Assembly (NCBI GenBank): GCA_964410945.1 | Contig: CAYPJE010000003.1 | Coordinates: 1-64,000 of the forward strand | Reading direction: 5' to 3' | From: CAYPJE01 sp964410945 | Lineage (GTDB): Bacteria; Fidelibacterota; Marinisomatia; Marinisomatales; TCS56 | DNA length: 64,000 nucleotides | Part shown: in pieces, positions 26,072 to 35,571 of the stretch | How the letters are laid out: every line of letters begins with the position of its first letter | Position numbering within the stretch: the stretch's first letter is position 1 | Notes under the pieces: model-generated | Told to the model about the DNA's origin: nothing | What the model saw: the letters and a program-made list of their open reading frames with translations, nothing else | Databases searched by the model: none | Program-made: the position numbers and the translations under genes

Positions 26072-27340
26072 CTAATCAAATTCTTTCACCACTTTCTGCA
26101 CAATCTCCTTGTGAACCATTACCAGCAGCATTTTCATTTTGATGTAGTCTTCCCGATAAAAATAATAGCCCGGATGCTGCCCCATATAGGCACCCGAACC
26201 GGAATCCTTGATCAGGAACCAGTTATCCTTGCCGATCTTTTTATGTCCAACGATATGGATCAGATGGTCATCGGTGGTGGATTCATTGTAAAAACGGAGT
26301 TCCCTTGAATCCTGGCTGATCAGTTCCGCCGGAATGTCAAAAGAGGGAATAATAGCGGCATCCTGAAATACATCGATCCCCGGTTCAGAAATATCCCCTC
26401 CGATCAGGACCGAATATCCCATTTTGGATGCGGTTTCCACAATTGAATAAAACTCGCTCAGGGGAACGTTGTAATAGGAATTATCGAGCCACCAGTTATC
26501 CGGGACCTCAAATTCACAAAATTCATAAAATGGATATTTTTTAGTCGAGACCAGGCAGACATAATCATCTACATCCACCCATAATATTTCTTCCAGAAAC
26601 TCTACTGGTGTGTATTCGACACCATCATAAATAAAATGGTTCGGCGGCTGACCCAAATAGCGCTCCATGATAACCTTTACCGAATTAGTTACCAGTGTTT
26701 CATCCCAGAAATCCTGATCGTCGATCCAGTCCAGATAAGCCTCGATTTCCTGAAACATGGTTTTTTGTTGAAAACGTCCGTCAGTGCGAGTTACCCCCGG
26801 GTAGATATCGCGAGGAACCGCTCCATACTCCTGCCAGACCCTGGTAACGGCATTGGCCTCCGATCCTTGTCCCAGGTATGAATCACCCCGCTCTTTCACA
26901 TAGCGGCCGGCTTTTAACAGATATTCATTATATACCGTAAACATCTCGGATAATTTGATCTTTTTCCCATATTGCCGGTTGATTTCAGATTCCAGAAAGG
27001 AGGTGGTGGCAAAACTCCAGCAGGTACCGGTGAGGTACTGGCGGGTGGGCGGAAAATGCCAGATCTGCTTGAATTCCTCTGGTGAGCCAGGTTTTTTTAT
27101 TCCATCCCAGTCGATGGCCAGAACCTGCCGTTCCAGCCGGGCCTGCCGGTCTTCCTCCCATTGCCGGTCCCGGATATTCTCGGTCTCTGCTTCCAGTTCC
27201 TCAACCAGCGAATCGAGTTCAGCCTTCATAGCTTCAATCTCCGGTTCAATCTGTACAGTACGGTACTGGAGTTCCTGGGCCAATAATGGTAGGGTAAAGA
27301 TTGCCAATAAAATCAACGGGGTGCGAATCCTCATCAGCAT
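26072..27340 (-). CDS. Secreted papain-like (C1 family) cysteine peptidase
   Basis: This 422-residue protein has a signal peptide (about 1-22) and a short Glu-rich helical segment (about 30-70) that may act as a propeptide. The catalytic domain has the oxyanion Gln in RQYLTGTCWSFATTS with nucleophile Cys107, the His in DDHLIHIVGHKK (about 362) and the Asn/Trp strand NWFLIKDSGSG. It belongs to the C1B bleomycin-hydrolase/aminopeptidase C group but is exported. Substrates are unknown; it may process cell-envelope or dietary peptides. Confidence 0.88.
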   Translation of the reverse strand: MLMRIRTPLILLAIFTLPLLAQELQYRTVQIEPEIEAMKAELDSLVEELEAETENIRDRQWEEDRQARLERQVLAIDWDGIKKPGSPEEFKQIWHFPPTRQYLTGTCWSFATTSFLESEINRQYGKKIKLSEMFTVYNEYLLKAGRYVKERGDSYLGQGSEANAVTRVWQEYGAVPRDIYPGVTRTDGRFQQKTMFQEIEAYLDWIDDQDFWDETLVTNSVKVIMERYLGQPPNHFIYDGVEYTPVEFLEEILWVDVDDYVCLVSTKKYPFYEFCEFEVPDNWWLDNSYYNVPLSEFYSIVETASKMGYSVLIGGDISEPGIDVFQDAAIIPSFDIPAELISQDSRELRFYNESTTDDHLIHIVGHKKIGKDNWFLIKDSGSGAYMGQHPGYYFYREDYIKMKMLLVMVHKEIVQKVVKEFD

Positions 27341-27420
27341 GGAATTATCCTCTGTTATTTGTTTCCCCGGTCAGACCGGGATAGACCTGAAATTATTTTT
27401 GCTATCGGATAAATGCTGAA

Positions 27421-29556
27421 TCAGCGGTGTATTTTACAGCGCTGGGTCGGCTCGGTACCACGGATAAAGATCTCGGTTGTACGTGGACAGTAGCGGGTGG
27501 GTTTATGCTTGGAAACTGCACATATTTCCACCTCGATGATACCTTCCGGACGGATAAATTTTGCTTTGGGGTCCAGTTCAGTGACCAGTGAATCGTACGC
27601 TGTTCGCATAAAGCGTGCCCAGGTCGGCATGGCGGCTTTGGAACCATCCCGCCCCGCCCCCAGGCTGACTTGAGGATCGTCCACACCAAACCAGACACCA
27701 GCCACCAATTGGGGGGTGAAGCCCATGAACCAGGCATCAGTCCAATTCTGGGTGGTACCGGTTTTCCCGGCTGCGGGAGCATAAAATTTATGATACCAGC
27801 GTGACCGGGCGGCGGTACCGCTGTCAACCACGGTGGACATCAGGCTGGTCATCAGGTAGGCCGTTTCGGCACTGAGGACTTCCTCCTGCTGGGCAGTATA
27901 CTCACGCAAAGTATTGCCGTATCGATCTACAATCCTGGTGATTGGATACGGTTCGGAACGCACACCCTGATTGGCCAGGGCACCATAGGCCGCAGCAGCC
28001 TCCAGCAGGTAGACTTCGGAAGTGCCCAGGGCGATGGCATCCACCGCACGGATAGAAGTGGAAATACCCAGCCGTTTGGCCATATTCACTACTTCGATCG
28101 GTGGTACTACCTGCTGTATCATCCGCACCGCAATCAGGTTCAGGGACCAACGCAGGCCTTCCCTTAAAGTCGTGAGGCCCCCAGTACTGTTATCATAATT
28201 GCGTGGATTCCATTGGATCCACTCACCTTCGGCATTTTGAACATTCAATACCACCGGCTGATTCATTAGTTGGTGGGTTACCGGCCAACCATTATCAAGG
28301 GCCGTGACATAGATAAACGGTTTAAACACCGATCCCGGCTGGCGGGCGGCCTGGACGGCGCGGTTGAATTGGTCGGGGTAGTCGGGCCGGCCACCGATCA
28401 AAGCCTTGATTGCACCAGTACGGGGGTCGAGGGCAATGAAGGAACACTGCACCAGCAACTTATTACGCAAGTCACTGTACATGGCCATTTCACCCTGCAT
28501 CATCATCTTAACCGTATCTTCCGGGTAAATCGCCAGGTAGGCCAGCTTGGAAAATTCTTCGTCGTCGTTGAACAGGCGTGTATTGAGATTTTCCTGATTT
28601 TCTTCCAATCCAATGGACACCATATATTCGGCAATGGACTGCAGACGGGTGTCCAGGGTAGTATAAATCTTTAATCCGTCCCGGTAGATATTGACGCCCA
28701 TTTCATCATCGATTTTTTCCAGGGTGCGGCGGACATATTCGGTGAAATAGGGGGCAATACCGGAACTTTTATCCTGAGTGACACTGCTCAACGACCTGGC
28801 CCGTGCCTCGGCATACTGGTCTTGGTCGATCCGGCCCTGATCGCGCATCAGGCGCAGGACGGTATTACGGCGGGTCCGGGCCCGCTGGGGATTTTTCAGA
28901 GGCGAATAATTGCCCGGTGAGGGCAACAGGCCCACCAGCAAAGCCGATTCATCCAGGGACAGATCCTTGGCATCCTTGCTGTAATAACGCTTGGCAGCGG
29001 CCTGGACCCCGTAGGTTCCATGACCGAAATGGACACTGTTCAGGTACATTTCCAGGATTTCATCCTTGGTATAGGTCCGCTCGATCTGGATGGCGGTAAT
29101 GCCTTCCTTGATCTTTCTGACCAGTGTTTTCTTGAAACCGATCGTATCATACAGATTGCGCGCCAGCTGCTGGGTGATCGAGCTGAATCCGGTACTGTAA
29201 CGCAGGGTTACAGTATTGATCACTACCGCCCGTAAAAAGTCACGCATGGAAACACCCCAGTGCGTATTGAACCGCTTATCTTCCGAGGCAATGGTGGCTT
29301 CCCGCATATGCCAGGGGATATCATCCAATTCGACAAAAATGCGTTTTTCCAGGAATAATTCATCCAGGACAACACCATCGACAGAGTAGATTCTGGTCAC
29401 CAGATCGGGATCGTAATTCTCGAGCTGGTCCAGTGATGGCAGATCGCGTGCCAGGAATAGTATATATCCAAAACCAATGATTGCCACTGCGATCAGCATC
29501 AGGATCGAATTGCGGGCTACTTTTCCCCAGGAGGTTGGTTTTCTGTACTCAGCCAT
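27421..29556 (-). CDS. mrcA: Penicillin-binding protein 1A (bifunctional transglycosylase/transpeptidase)
   Basis: The 711-residue peptidoglycan synthase has one N-terminal membrane segment (about 17-34). The GT51 glycosyltransferase domain follows, with EATIASEDKRFNTHWG as catalytic Glu motif. The penicillin-binding domain has SVFK (Ser409), SLN (in RWSLNLIAVR) and KTGTT (about 595), the three active-site motifs. It ends with a short Cys-containing tail. It lies alone on the minus strand beside a peptidase gene. Confidence 0.95.
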   Translation of the reverse strand: MAEYRKPTSWGKVARNSILMLIAVAIIGFGYILFLARDLPSLDQLENYDPDLVTRIYSVDGVVLDELFLEKRIFVELDDIPWHMREATIASEDKRFNTHWGVSMRDFLRAVVINTVTLRYSTGFSSITQQLARNLYDTIGFKKTLVRKIKEGITAIQIERTYTKDEILEMYLNSVHFGHGTYGVQAAAKRYYSKDAKDLSLDESALLVGLLPSPGNYSPLKNPQRARTRRNTVLRLMRDQGRIDQDQYAEARARSLSSVTQDKSSGIAPYFTEYVRRTLEKIDDEMGVNIYRDGLKIYTTLDTRLQSIAEYMVSIGLEENQENLNTRLFNDDEEFSKLAYLAIYPEDTVKMMMQGEMAMYSDLRNKLLVQCSFIALDPRTGAIKALIGGRPDYPDQFNRAVQAARQPGSVFKPFIYVTALDNGWPVTHQLMNQPVVLNVQNAEGEWIQWNPRNYDNSTGGLTTLREGLRWSLNLIAVRMIQQVVPPIEVVNMAKRLGISTSIRAVDAIALGTSEVYLLEAAAAYGALANQGVRSEPYPITRIVDRYGNTLREYTAQQEEVLSAETAYLMTSLMSTVVDSGTAARSRWYHKFYAPAAGKTGTTQNWTDAWFMGFTPQLVAGVWFGVDDPQVSLGAGRDGSKAAMPTWARFMRTAYDSLVTELDPKAKFIRPEGIIEVEICAVSKHKPTRYCPRTTEIFIRGTEPTQRCKIHR

Positions 29557-29728
29557 TATTAAAATTTAAGCACTAATGCTTATTCAATGTAAAGACAGTA
29601 AAAAATAAAAGTTCGGGAAAATAATTTAAAACACTAATAATGCCTTGAAGGTCGCCAAACAAAGACCTTCAAGGTTTCAAAAATATTGTGTCACCCACCA
29701 GTAGGGAAATGAAATCTGTCAATAATTC

Positions 29729-29759
29729 GCAGGGATAAGATTCTGAATCTTATCCCTGC
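29729..29759. repeat. Perfect palindrome copy 1 (15-bp arms)
   Basis: GCAGGGATAAGATTC, one T, then its exact reverse complement. It is closely related to the perfect 30-bp palindromes at 33453-33482 and 41886-41915. It lies 12 bases beyond the stop of the DUF5916 gene and could terminate transcription of that gene, although no T-run follows. Confidence 0.75.
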
Positions 29760-29770
29760 CAACAATAATT

Positions 29771-32416
29771 TCAATTACCAAACCAGTAAACGAATTTCAC
29801 CAATAATATATTGGTAGGCTCAACCCGGATCAGATCACCATAATTATCGAAAACCGGTCCTCTGGAATGATTTATCACGTAATTAAAATCGTTCTGATCG
29901 AACTGCCACACCAGGTAGAGGGCCGAACCGGGCCGGAATTCCCAGCGTAACACAGTGTTCAATTGCATTGAGTTATAATAGAAATCAGGATTGGTAATAG
30001 AAAATTCATCAGCGGCAGAATCGCCGTCGGGATCGATGATATAATCACCGGTTTCATCCTGTTCAATTGTACCCGCATCGGTTCCGTAGGTATCAAATTC
30101 ATAGGAAGCCGGACGGGCCAATTGCTTGAACTGGCTGTAATCATAATCGGACACGTAGGGACACACTACCAGTTGGAGGGTCAATTCCGGAGAGAAGGTC
30201 CATTCCAGCCGTCCGGTGGCCCAGTGGGTTTTACCACTGAGATCGGAGAAAATATACCGGGTTCCAAAAGTTTCAGCGGCCAGATCATCTTCGATTGCAT
30301 CGACATACTGGTTGGTGCGGTTACTGAAATCCAGACCGGTAGATAACTCAATATTGATATTCGACTGCGGTTTGTAGGCCATGGAAATTTCCGTATTCAA
30401 ATCACCGGCCCCGGAATTATCCCGGGTTTTCCTGATATATGATCCGAACGACAGCTTCTTCCGGCTGTTCGAATTAAGTGAAAATGACAACTCTGTATCC
30501 GCCAATCCGCGTACCAGCGGTCCGCCGCGTGTCAGGTGATCATCATAATGGGGAACCGACTGCTCGAACCTGAGATTCATATTCCATAGATTGGTGAAGT
30601 TGGCATAATATGACAACAATCCGTATGCCCAGACGAGGTCGCCGCCAAAATTCCAGGCCGGGAACCAGCCGGCCAGAAGCTGCCAGTAACGAATTTTTTC
30701 ACCAGGATCGGTTTGGCGATATTTATACAAAATTCCCCAAGAGCGGTAATCGGCACGAACCTCAAAGCCGATATCATTGGGTTCAAACCCGGGACTTACC
30801 TCGGCATAGGTGAATGATCCCTGGTGCCGGCCCTTGTTTTTCATCAGGGTCATTTCAAAGGAATGTCCGCTCAGAGCAGTGGCCGTTTCATCCAGTTCCA
30901 TATAATCGGCATCGGGCCGTTGAAAATAACGGGGACTCGCCTCCTGGGCTTCGGTGATCACTGCCGCGCTGCCGTTTAGATAACTTTGTACGTAAACACC
31001 CGATGCAACCCAGTTTGGAAACTTGTTGATCCGGTGCTCAAAATCTATCCCGGCCAGAACGGCATTTTCCCGAAACTGATCTTCCAGTGCCGGTGTGGAC
31101 AAGTTCCGGTTCACCATGGCACCATAGGCGCCCAGGTAACTGTTGCCGGCATTAAAATCCTGTTTGACGCGGCCCACCAGCGAATTCGCCAGTGGTTCCA
31201 CTATTTCCTCCTTTTCCACACCAAGCGTATCGGTATAAACAGCTGATTCATTCATCGTGACGGCATCGAAGAAGCTGAGCGAGAGCCCCCGGTTGGTTTT
31301 CCCGCTGATCTTACTGGCTGCGGCGATCCTCGTCTTATCGGGATAATCTGAGTAATCCTCGGCACCATCGGAAATGCTGCCCTGAGGTGTCCTTCCTACT
31401 CGCCGGGAATAAAACATAATCGGCAGGTTGGAATAGAAAGAACGGGTACTGCCGAAATCGATTATATCCACGCCTTCAACAAAGAAAGGCCGCTTTTCCA
31501 CATAGAAGGTTTCATTGGCCGTCAGATTCACCTGGGCCGGGTCGGCTTCAACCTGGCCGAAGTCAGGATTGATGGCTGATGTGAGTGTAAAATTCGATCC
31601 CAGACCGATCTTAAGATCGGCACCAATTCCACCGGTCAGATCGTATTCAGAATAGAAAGGATTGTCATTGTCTTCGGGAACATTGATTGCGCCACCTGAG
31701 GCATACGGCAGTACTTCAATCCTTTTGACCGGCGGTGGATGCACCAATCCCCGGAGCGTTCCATAAGCCGCAACCTCGCTGTTGGATTCCACCGGAAGAT
31801 GGTTCCAGTAATCGTGCTCGTCATTACGGGAAATATAGCGATAGAATTGGATTCCCCATTCCGGCTGGGCAATGGTCTGATCGTACCGCAGCTGGGAGAA
31901 TGGAATTCGCATTTCCACCGTCCAGCCCTCTCCATCGATGACCGCAACGCCGTCCCAGACCGCATCCCAGCTGGCATCACTGAATTCATCGTTGTACCAG
32001 AGCATGTCCTGCTTTGTACCCAGTGGCGTGAGGTAAAACGAGAAGCCGGTGCGTTTATCGTTATAACTGTCTATTCCGACACCGAATTGATCCGACACTC
32101 CCCGCGTGTCCCGGCGCAGCAACTGGGCCGAGATCAACTTGGGATCGTCGTACATCCGGGCGGCAATATAAATATAATCATCGTCGTATAGCACCCGGGC
32201 CTCGGTCGGCTGGATACCCGGCGCACCGGACTCCGGCATATACTGGGTGAACTTGTCGGCCACCACCGCTGACTCCCAAACAGGGTCATCCGGGACGCCA
32301 TCGATGACCGGTGGAGTATCGATCTTTATGATAGTATAAATCCGGTTCTGGATATCTTCTCCCAGCAAGGCGACAACCGGCAAAATTATTAGTATTATTT
32401 TTTTTAACGGTCCCAT
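29771..32416 (-). CDS. DUF5916 outer-membrane protein with N-terminal CBM9-like domain
   Basis: About 881 residues from the ATG at 32416 (GGGGGAA upstream); the frame extends to a TTG at 32434. A signal peptide is followed by a carbohydrate-binding family 9-like beta-sandwich (about 40-240, with PPVIDGVPDDPVWESA) and a long barrel region (DUF5916) with many Tyr/Trp/Asn strands. Such proteins are common in FCB bacteria; the substrate is unknown. The gene lies 19 bases after the TrmB-like regulator and is probably controlled by it. Confidence 0.88.
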   Translation of the reverse strand: MGPLKKIILIILPVVALLGEDIQNRIYTIIKIDTPPVIDGVPDDPVWESAVVADKFTQYMPESGAPGIQPTEARVLYDDDYIYIAARMYDDPKLISAQLLRRDTRGVSDQFGVGIDSYNDKRTGFSFYLTPLGTKQDMLWYNDEFSDASWDAVWDGVAVIDGEGWTVEMRIPFSQLRYDQTIAQPEWGIQFYRYISRNDEHDYWNHLPVESNSEVAAYGTLRGLVHPPPVKRIEVLPYASGGAINVPEDNDNPFYSEYDLTGGIGADLKIGLGSNFTLTSAINPDFGQVEADPAQVNLTANETFYVEKRPFFVEGVDIIDFGSTRSFYSNLPIMFYSRRVGRTPQGSISDGAEDYSDYPDKTRIAAASKISGKTNRGLSLSFFDAVTMNESAVYTDTLGVEKEEIVEPLANSLVGRVKQDFNAGNSYLGAYGAMVNRNLSTPALEDQFRENAVLAGIDFEHRINKFPNWVASGVYVQSYLNGSAAVITEAQEASPRYFQRPDADYMELDETATALSGHSFEMTLMKNKGRHQGSFTYAEVSPGFEPNDIGFEVRADYRSWGILYKYRQTDPGEKIRYWQLLAGWFPAWNFGGDLVWAYGLLSYYANFTNLWNMNLRFEQSVPHYDDHLTRGGPLVRGLADTELSFSLNSNSRKKLSFGSYIRKTRDNSGAGDLNTEISMAYKPQSNINIELSTGLDFSNRTNQYVDAIEDDLAAETFGTRYIFSDLSGKTHWATGRLEWTFSPELTLQLVVCPYVSDYDYSQFKQLARPASYEFDTYGTDAGTIEQDETGDYIIDPDGDSAADEFSITNPDFYYNSMQLNTVLRWEFRPGSALYLVWQFDQNDFNYVINHSRGPVFDNYGDLIRVEPTNILLVKFVYWFGN

Positions 32417-32435
32417 TACTTCCCCCTTAATCAAA

Positions 32436-33287
32436 TCAACCGGACTTTGGTGGCAGTTGATTCAGCGATGATACATTTAACAATTCGTCATTGGCACGTT
32501 CGTAAAATTCGGATACTATTCTTTCAACATCATCCAGGGTGTATTTCTCCCGCAGGCTGTGCATTATTTCATCTACGGCAATTTCCGTATTGATACCATG
32601 ATGATAGAGATATGATAATACCGGACTCCTGGTATAAACAGCCTGATAGATTTCACCATCATTCGAGATCAGCGCCACCAGGTGCTCTGAAGCATCCACT
32701 ACCATATTCATCCAACTGACACCCCAGCGGGAACTGAAACGGTCATCACGGCTTTCCGGAATAATTTTAGCGCCGGGGATGTCCAACGGTGCATAGGATT
32801 TGATCAGCACCACCAGTCCCCGGTCGATTTCCGCCCGGACTACATCCATCAATTCATCATAGAACGTCGGATCGGCATCGATAACAGCAATCTTCTTGGC
32901 ATTACGCAACATGGAGCGGAACTGGTCATACAGTTGTTCCAGCGACTGAATCTGGTAAACGTTGTTATCCCAATCGGCGGTTTTGATATCGGCCAGCGCC
33001 TCCTCGGCATTTTTCCTGGACTGCATAAAATTGCGTTCCAAGCGGTCCAGCATGTCACCGTAAGGTACGGCCCGGTACTGGCGGGTTTTACTGCGGTCGG
33101 TCAGGACAGCGCCCTGCTGCTCCAGCATTTCCAAGGCCTTATAAGTGTTAGCCACCGGCTTGCCAATCGCCTTGGCAATGCGGTAACCGGTGGCCGGGCT
33201 TTCAGCCACCAGGAAAGTATATATCCGGGCCGCCAGTTCGGTAAACCCCAGACTGACCAAGTTGTGGATTATTTTGTCTTTAGGCAT
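32436..33287 (-). CDS. TrmB family transcriptional regulator
   Basis: The 283-residue product has an N-terminal winged-helix (about 1-75) with the TrmB pattern LGFTELAARIYTFLV...TGYRIAKAIGKPVANTYKALEMLEQQG. A larger C-terminal domain (about 110-260) resembles the TrmB effector-binding region. TrmB proteins regulate sugar and transport genes and were first described in archaea. Here it immediately precedes the DUF5916 gene, and a near-perfect palindrome lies upstream, suggesting autoregulation and a regulon of one operon. Confidence 0.88.
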   Translation of the reverse strand: MPKDKIIHNLVSLGFTELAARIYTFLVAESPATGYRIAKAIGKPVANTYKALEMLEQQGAVLTDRSKTRQYRAVPYGDMLDRLERNFMQSRKNAEEALADIKTADWDNNVYQIQSLEQLYDQFRSMLRNAKKIAVIDADPTFYDELMDVVRAEIDRGLVVLIKSYAPLDIPGAKIIPESRDDRFSSRWGVSWMNMVVDASEHLVALISNDGEIYQAVYTRSPVLSYLYHHGINTEIAVDEIMHSLREKYTLDDVERIVSEFYERANDELLNVSSLNQLPPKSG

Positions 33288-33298
33288 ATTTTACTCTT

Positions 33299-33322
33299 TA
33301 TTAGTAGTGTATACTACTAATA
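33299..33322. promoter_or_regulatory. Palindromic operator candidate for the TrmB-like regulator
   Basis: TATTAGTAG, a 6-base centre TGTATA, then CTACTAATA: 9-bp perfect arms with a nearly palindromic centre. It starts 12 bases upstream of the ATG of the regulator at 33287. The position fits autorepression. Confidence 0.55.
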
Positions 33323-33622
33323 TTAGAAATAAATAAAAACTCAAACAAGTGAATTCTGCGTTTCAACAAATATCTATTCTGAGCAACCTTGAAGGTATAA
33401 TAAAACTAAATGCCATCCGCCATCTGGTGAATGGCATTAAAATATGATAATTGTAGGGACAAGATTCGAATCTTGTCCCTACCTGAAAATTATATTCCGA
33501 TCAACTCCTTGACAATTTTATCGGAATCGGTTTTGATCTTGTCGTGGAGTGAATCGCCGTGGGAGTCCATTCAGGAAAATAACCCGATTTATTTATTATC
33601 CCATTTCCTGTTAATCCGACTG
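33323..33622. other. Intergenic region containing one end of the flanking repeat
   Basis: Besides the repeat described separately (33453-33570), the stretch is AT-rich and shows no gene. Bases 33571-33622 are the first part of the block that lies between the two repeat copies. Confidence 0.5.
33453..33570. repeat. Direct repeat copy A: remnant of fumarase beta 3' end
   Basis: These 118 bases match 41886-42003 without gaps and with four mismatches. Read leftward they encode the final residues of the fumarase beta chain (MDSHGDSLHDK...KELIGI, then stop) and a perfect 30-bp palindrome (33453-33482). Two amino acids differ from the functional copy (Asn to Asp, Ala to Val). No start or upstream part of fumarase is present, so it is a non-functional fragment. 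Confidence 0.92.
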
Positions 33623-34246
33623 TTAACTAATCAAATTCAGGCCTTCTGTTGCTGATTCATCACCGGGATTATATAATTTCACTTTTTGAAACAATACTTT
33701 TGCCCTGATATAATTACCCTGAAAATAATTTGTCCATGCCAACATTAGCAGTCCATCATATCCGAACGGATAGAGATCGACAACTTTCTTAAATAGCGAA
33801 TAGGCGCTGTTATAATCTTTTCGATCATAGTAAATCACTCCAAGCCGGTACATGACGGTTGTATTCTTCGGATTTATTTCCAAAATCTTTAGATATAAAT
33901 CAATGACCTCATCCCATTCACCAAGTGCTGATTTGGGAAGAATTAAACCTAGCCTTCCTTCTTCCGAATATGGTAACAGTCTGTGTGCAATGGAATAATA
34001 CTTTACGGATTCCTTAAATAAACCAGCATTATAATTAAGCCATCCTAACCGCAAGTTGATTTCATAGGAATCCTCGTCATAGACTTCTTTAAGAACTCCT
34101 ATTGAACCAGAATAATCCCCTTCTTTTTCCATTCGATAGCTATTTGAGAATGCTGATTCCAATGCTTCCTGGCTGTGTTGCGCATTGGCTGTTACGACCA
34201 CAAATAAGACTATAAAAATACTTATTATTCTTTTCAAAAATTCCAT
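33623..34246 (-). CDS. TPR repeat protein, secreted
   Basis: The 207-residue product has a signal peptide (about 1-22) and then about five TPR units (for example NPKNTTVMYRLGVIYYDRKDYNSAYSLF). It probably sits in the periplasm as a protein-binding scaffold. It is the last gene of the leftward operon that begins at 40433 and overlaps the preceding gene by 13 bases. AT-rich codon use matches the rest of the block. Confidence 0.8.
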   Translation of the reverse strand: MEFLKRIISIFIVLFVVVTANAQHSQEALESAFSNSYRMEKEGDYSGSIGVLKEVYDEDSYEINLRLGWLNYNAGLFKESVKYYSIAHRLLPYSEEGRLGLILPKSALGEWDEVIDLYLKILEINPKNTTVMYRLGVIYYDRKDYNSAYSLFKKVVDLYPFGYDGLLMLAWTNYFQGNYIRAKVLFQKVKLYNPGDESATEGLNLIS

Positions 34247-35571
34247 GATAAACCAACGGTTAATGTCTGTTTAATGTAATCATAATTTATTGAATTAATT
34301 TCTGTGTCATCATCGGTATAGGTCCGGTAGGTTTCTACAATATCCTGGTTAATATAACGAAATACTAAGTACATCTGTTCTCCCAGGGGGAAATACAGGC
34401 TCCCGATGAATTTCTGATTTGATTTCCCGGGAAAATTTGAAACCACAAAGCCGGCCGGTTCAATGAAATTTTCCATTTTTCCATTTAGGTACTGACTGTA
34501 AACATGGAGCTTTCCAAGTTGCAGCCCTCCTGATATACCTAAAGTATTTATCGCCAGATCACCGGTGGAAGTTGTCTTGAAGTAGATTCGAGGTGTAAAA
34601 TATAGATTCGTATTAGAGAGGGGGTAATAAGTCAGCCAAGTAGATACTTGTATAAAATCAGTATCATATATATTAGCATAATTAACTTCCATGCCTGGCG
34701 ACAAATTTCTCCAATGAAACCAAATCGATCCGGATAGCACACAATCGGTATAACTGTCGGTTATTTCACTATAATAGATGGTTGAATCCGATAAATAGAT
34801 TCCATACAGATAGGTAATGTCACCTAGGATGAAATTAGCTGAAGAAGCAGCATTCAACCGTTTGCCCAGACTTAATTGCGGATTTACATAGTATTGGAAC
34901 TGCGTGGTTTGAGAAGAATAAGTCTTTTGATCTCCGCGGTTAATCTGCTGCTGGCGATTGACACCAATCAATGTCAGATTATGATTAACGGAAAGGTTTG
35001 GCGATACACGATGACTCAGATCACAAGATTCGAAATGGTAATCTTTGAGAATGAAAGCCTGGCCATATTCATTTTCATTCAGCACAAGCTCATCGCCAAT
35101 ATTGCTGGCCGCCAGATTATCAAAGTCCGGATTCAGGCCATACCCGCCTTCGACAGCCAGCCTGGTCAACTCAGGAATATCGTAGCCAATCTTTTCCTGG
35201 AAACCAAGTGAAAAATCAACTGCCACCTCGGATGCTTTACCCGGTCTCCCCCCCCACAATAAACTGTAATACAGATACTCCTGTAGCCATTCAAAAGACT
35301 TGTCCCTTTCCCAGGCTTTCAGGAGATATTCCGCCGCAATCCGATACTTCTTCAGCTTATAATAGGCAATACCGGTCCTGGCCTGCAAATAGAAAAAGTC
35401 GATTCCCTGACTTTGGGCCGCAATTGACAGTTGAATCAGTTCATCCCATTTCTTCTGGAAAAACAGTTCATATGATTTTTTGTCAACTTCGACTGTGCTT
35501 AACCTCGTCTGTGACGAAACCATTCCGACCACCATCAGCAGGAAAGCTATTAACCACCATCGTTTGTACAC
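34234..35571 (-). CDS. TPR plus outer-membrane beta-barrel protein (YaiO-like)
   Basis: The 445-residue product starts at GTG (35571). A signal peptide (about 1-21) is followed by a TPR-like segment (about 30-130) and then a C-terminal barrel of aromatic, alternating strands ending LTVGLSWNF, an outer-membrane insertion signal. This architecture is that of YaiO-type proteins, which accompany surface-glycan or envelope-modification genes. It overlaps the UT-M23 gene by 22 bases and the TPR gene by 13. Confidence 0.78.
   Translation of the reverse strand: MYKRWWLIAFLLMVVGMVSSQTRLSTVEVDKKSYELFFQKKWDELIQLSIAAQSQGIDFFYLQARTGIAYYKLKKYRIAAEYLLKAWERDKSFEWLQEYLYYSLLWGGRPGKASEVAVDFSLGFQEKIGYDIPELTRLAVEGGYGLNPDFDNLAASNIGDELVLNENEYGQAFILKDYHFESCDLSHRVSPNLSVNHNLTLIGVNRQQQINRGDQKTYSSQTTQFQYYVNPQLSLGKRLNAASSANFILGDITYLYGIYLSDSTIYYSEITDSYTDCVLSGSIWFHWRNLSPGMEVNYANIYDTDFIQVSTWLTYYPLSNTNLYFTPRIYFKTTSTGDLAINTLGISGGLQLGKLHVYSQYLNGKMENFIEPAGFVVSNFPGKSNQKFIGSLYFPLGEQMYLVFRYINQDIVETYRTYTDDDTEINSINYDYIKQTLTVGLSWNF

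Noticed and set aside
33431..33655. A plus-strand frame of 74 codons overlapping the left fumarase repeat
   Set aside because: It is antisense to the fumarase fragment; the same frame appears over the functional fumarase gene, so it is a by-product of the repeat.
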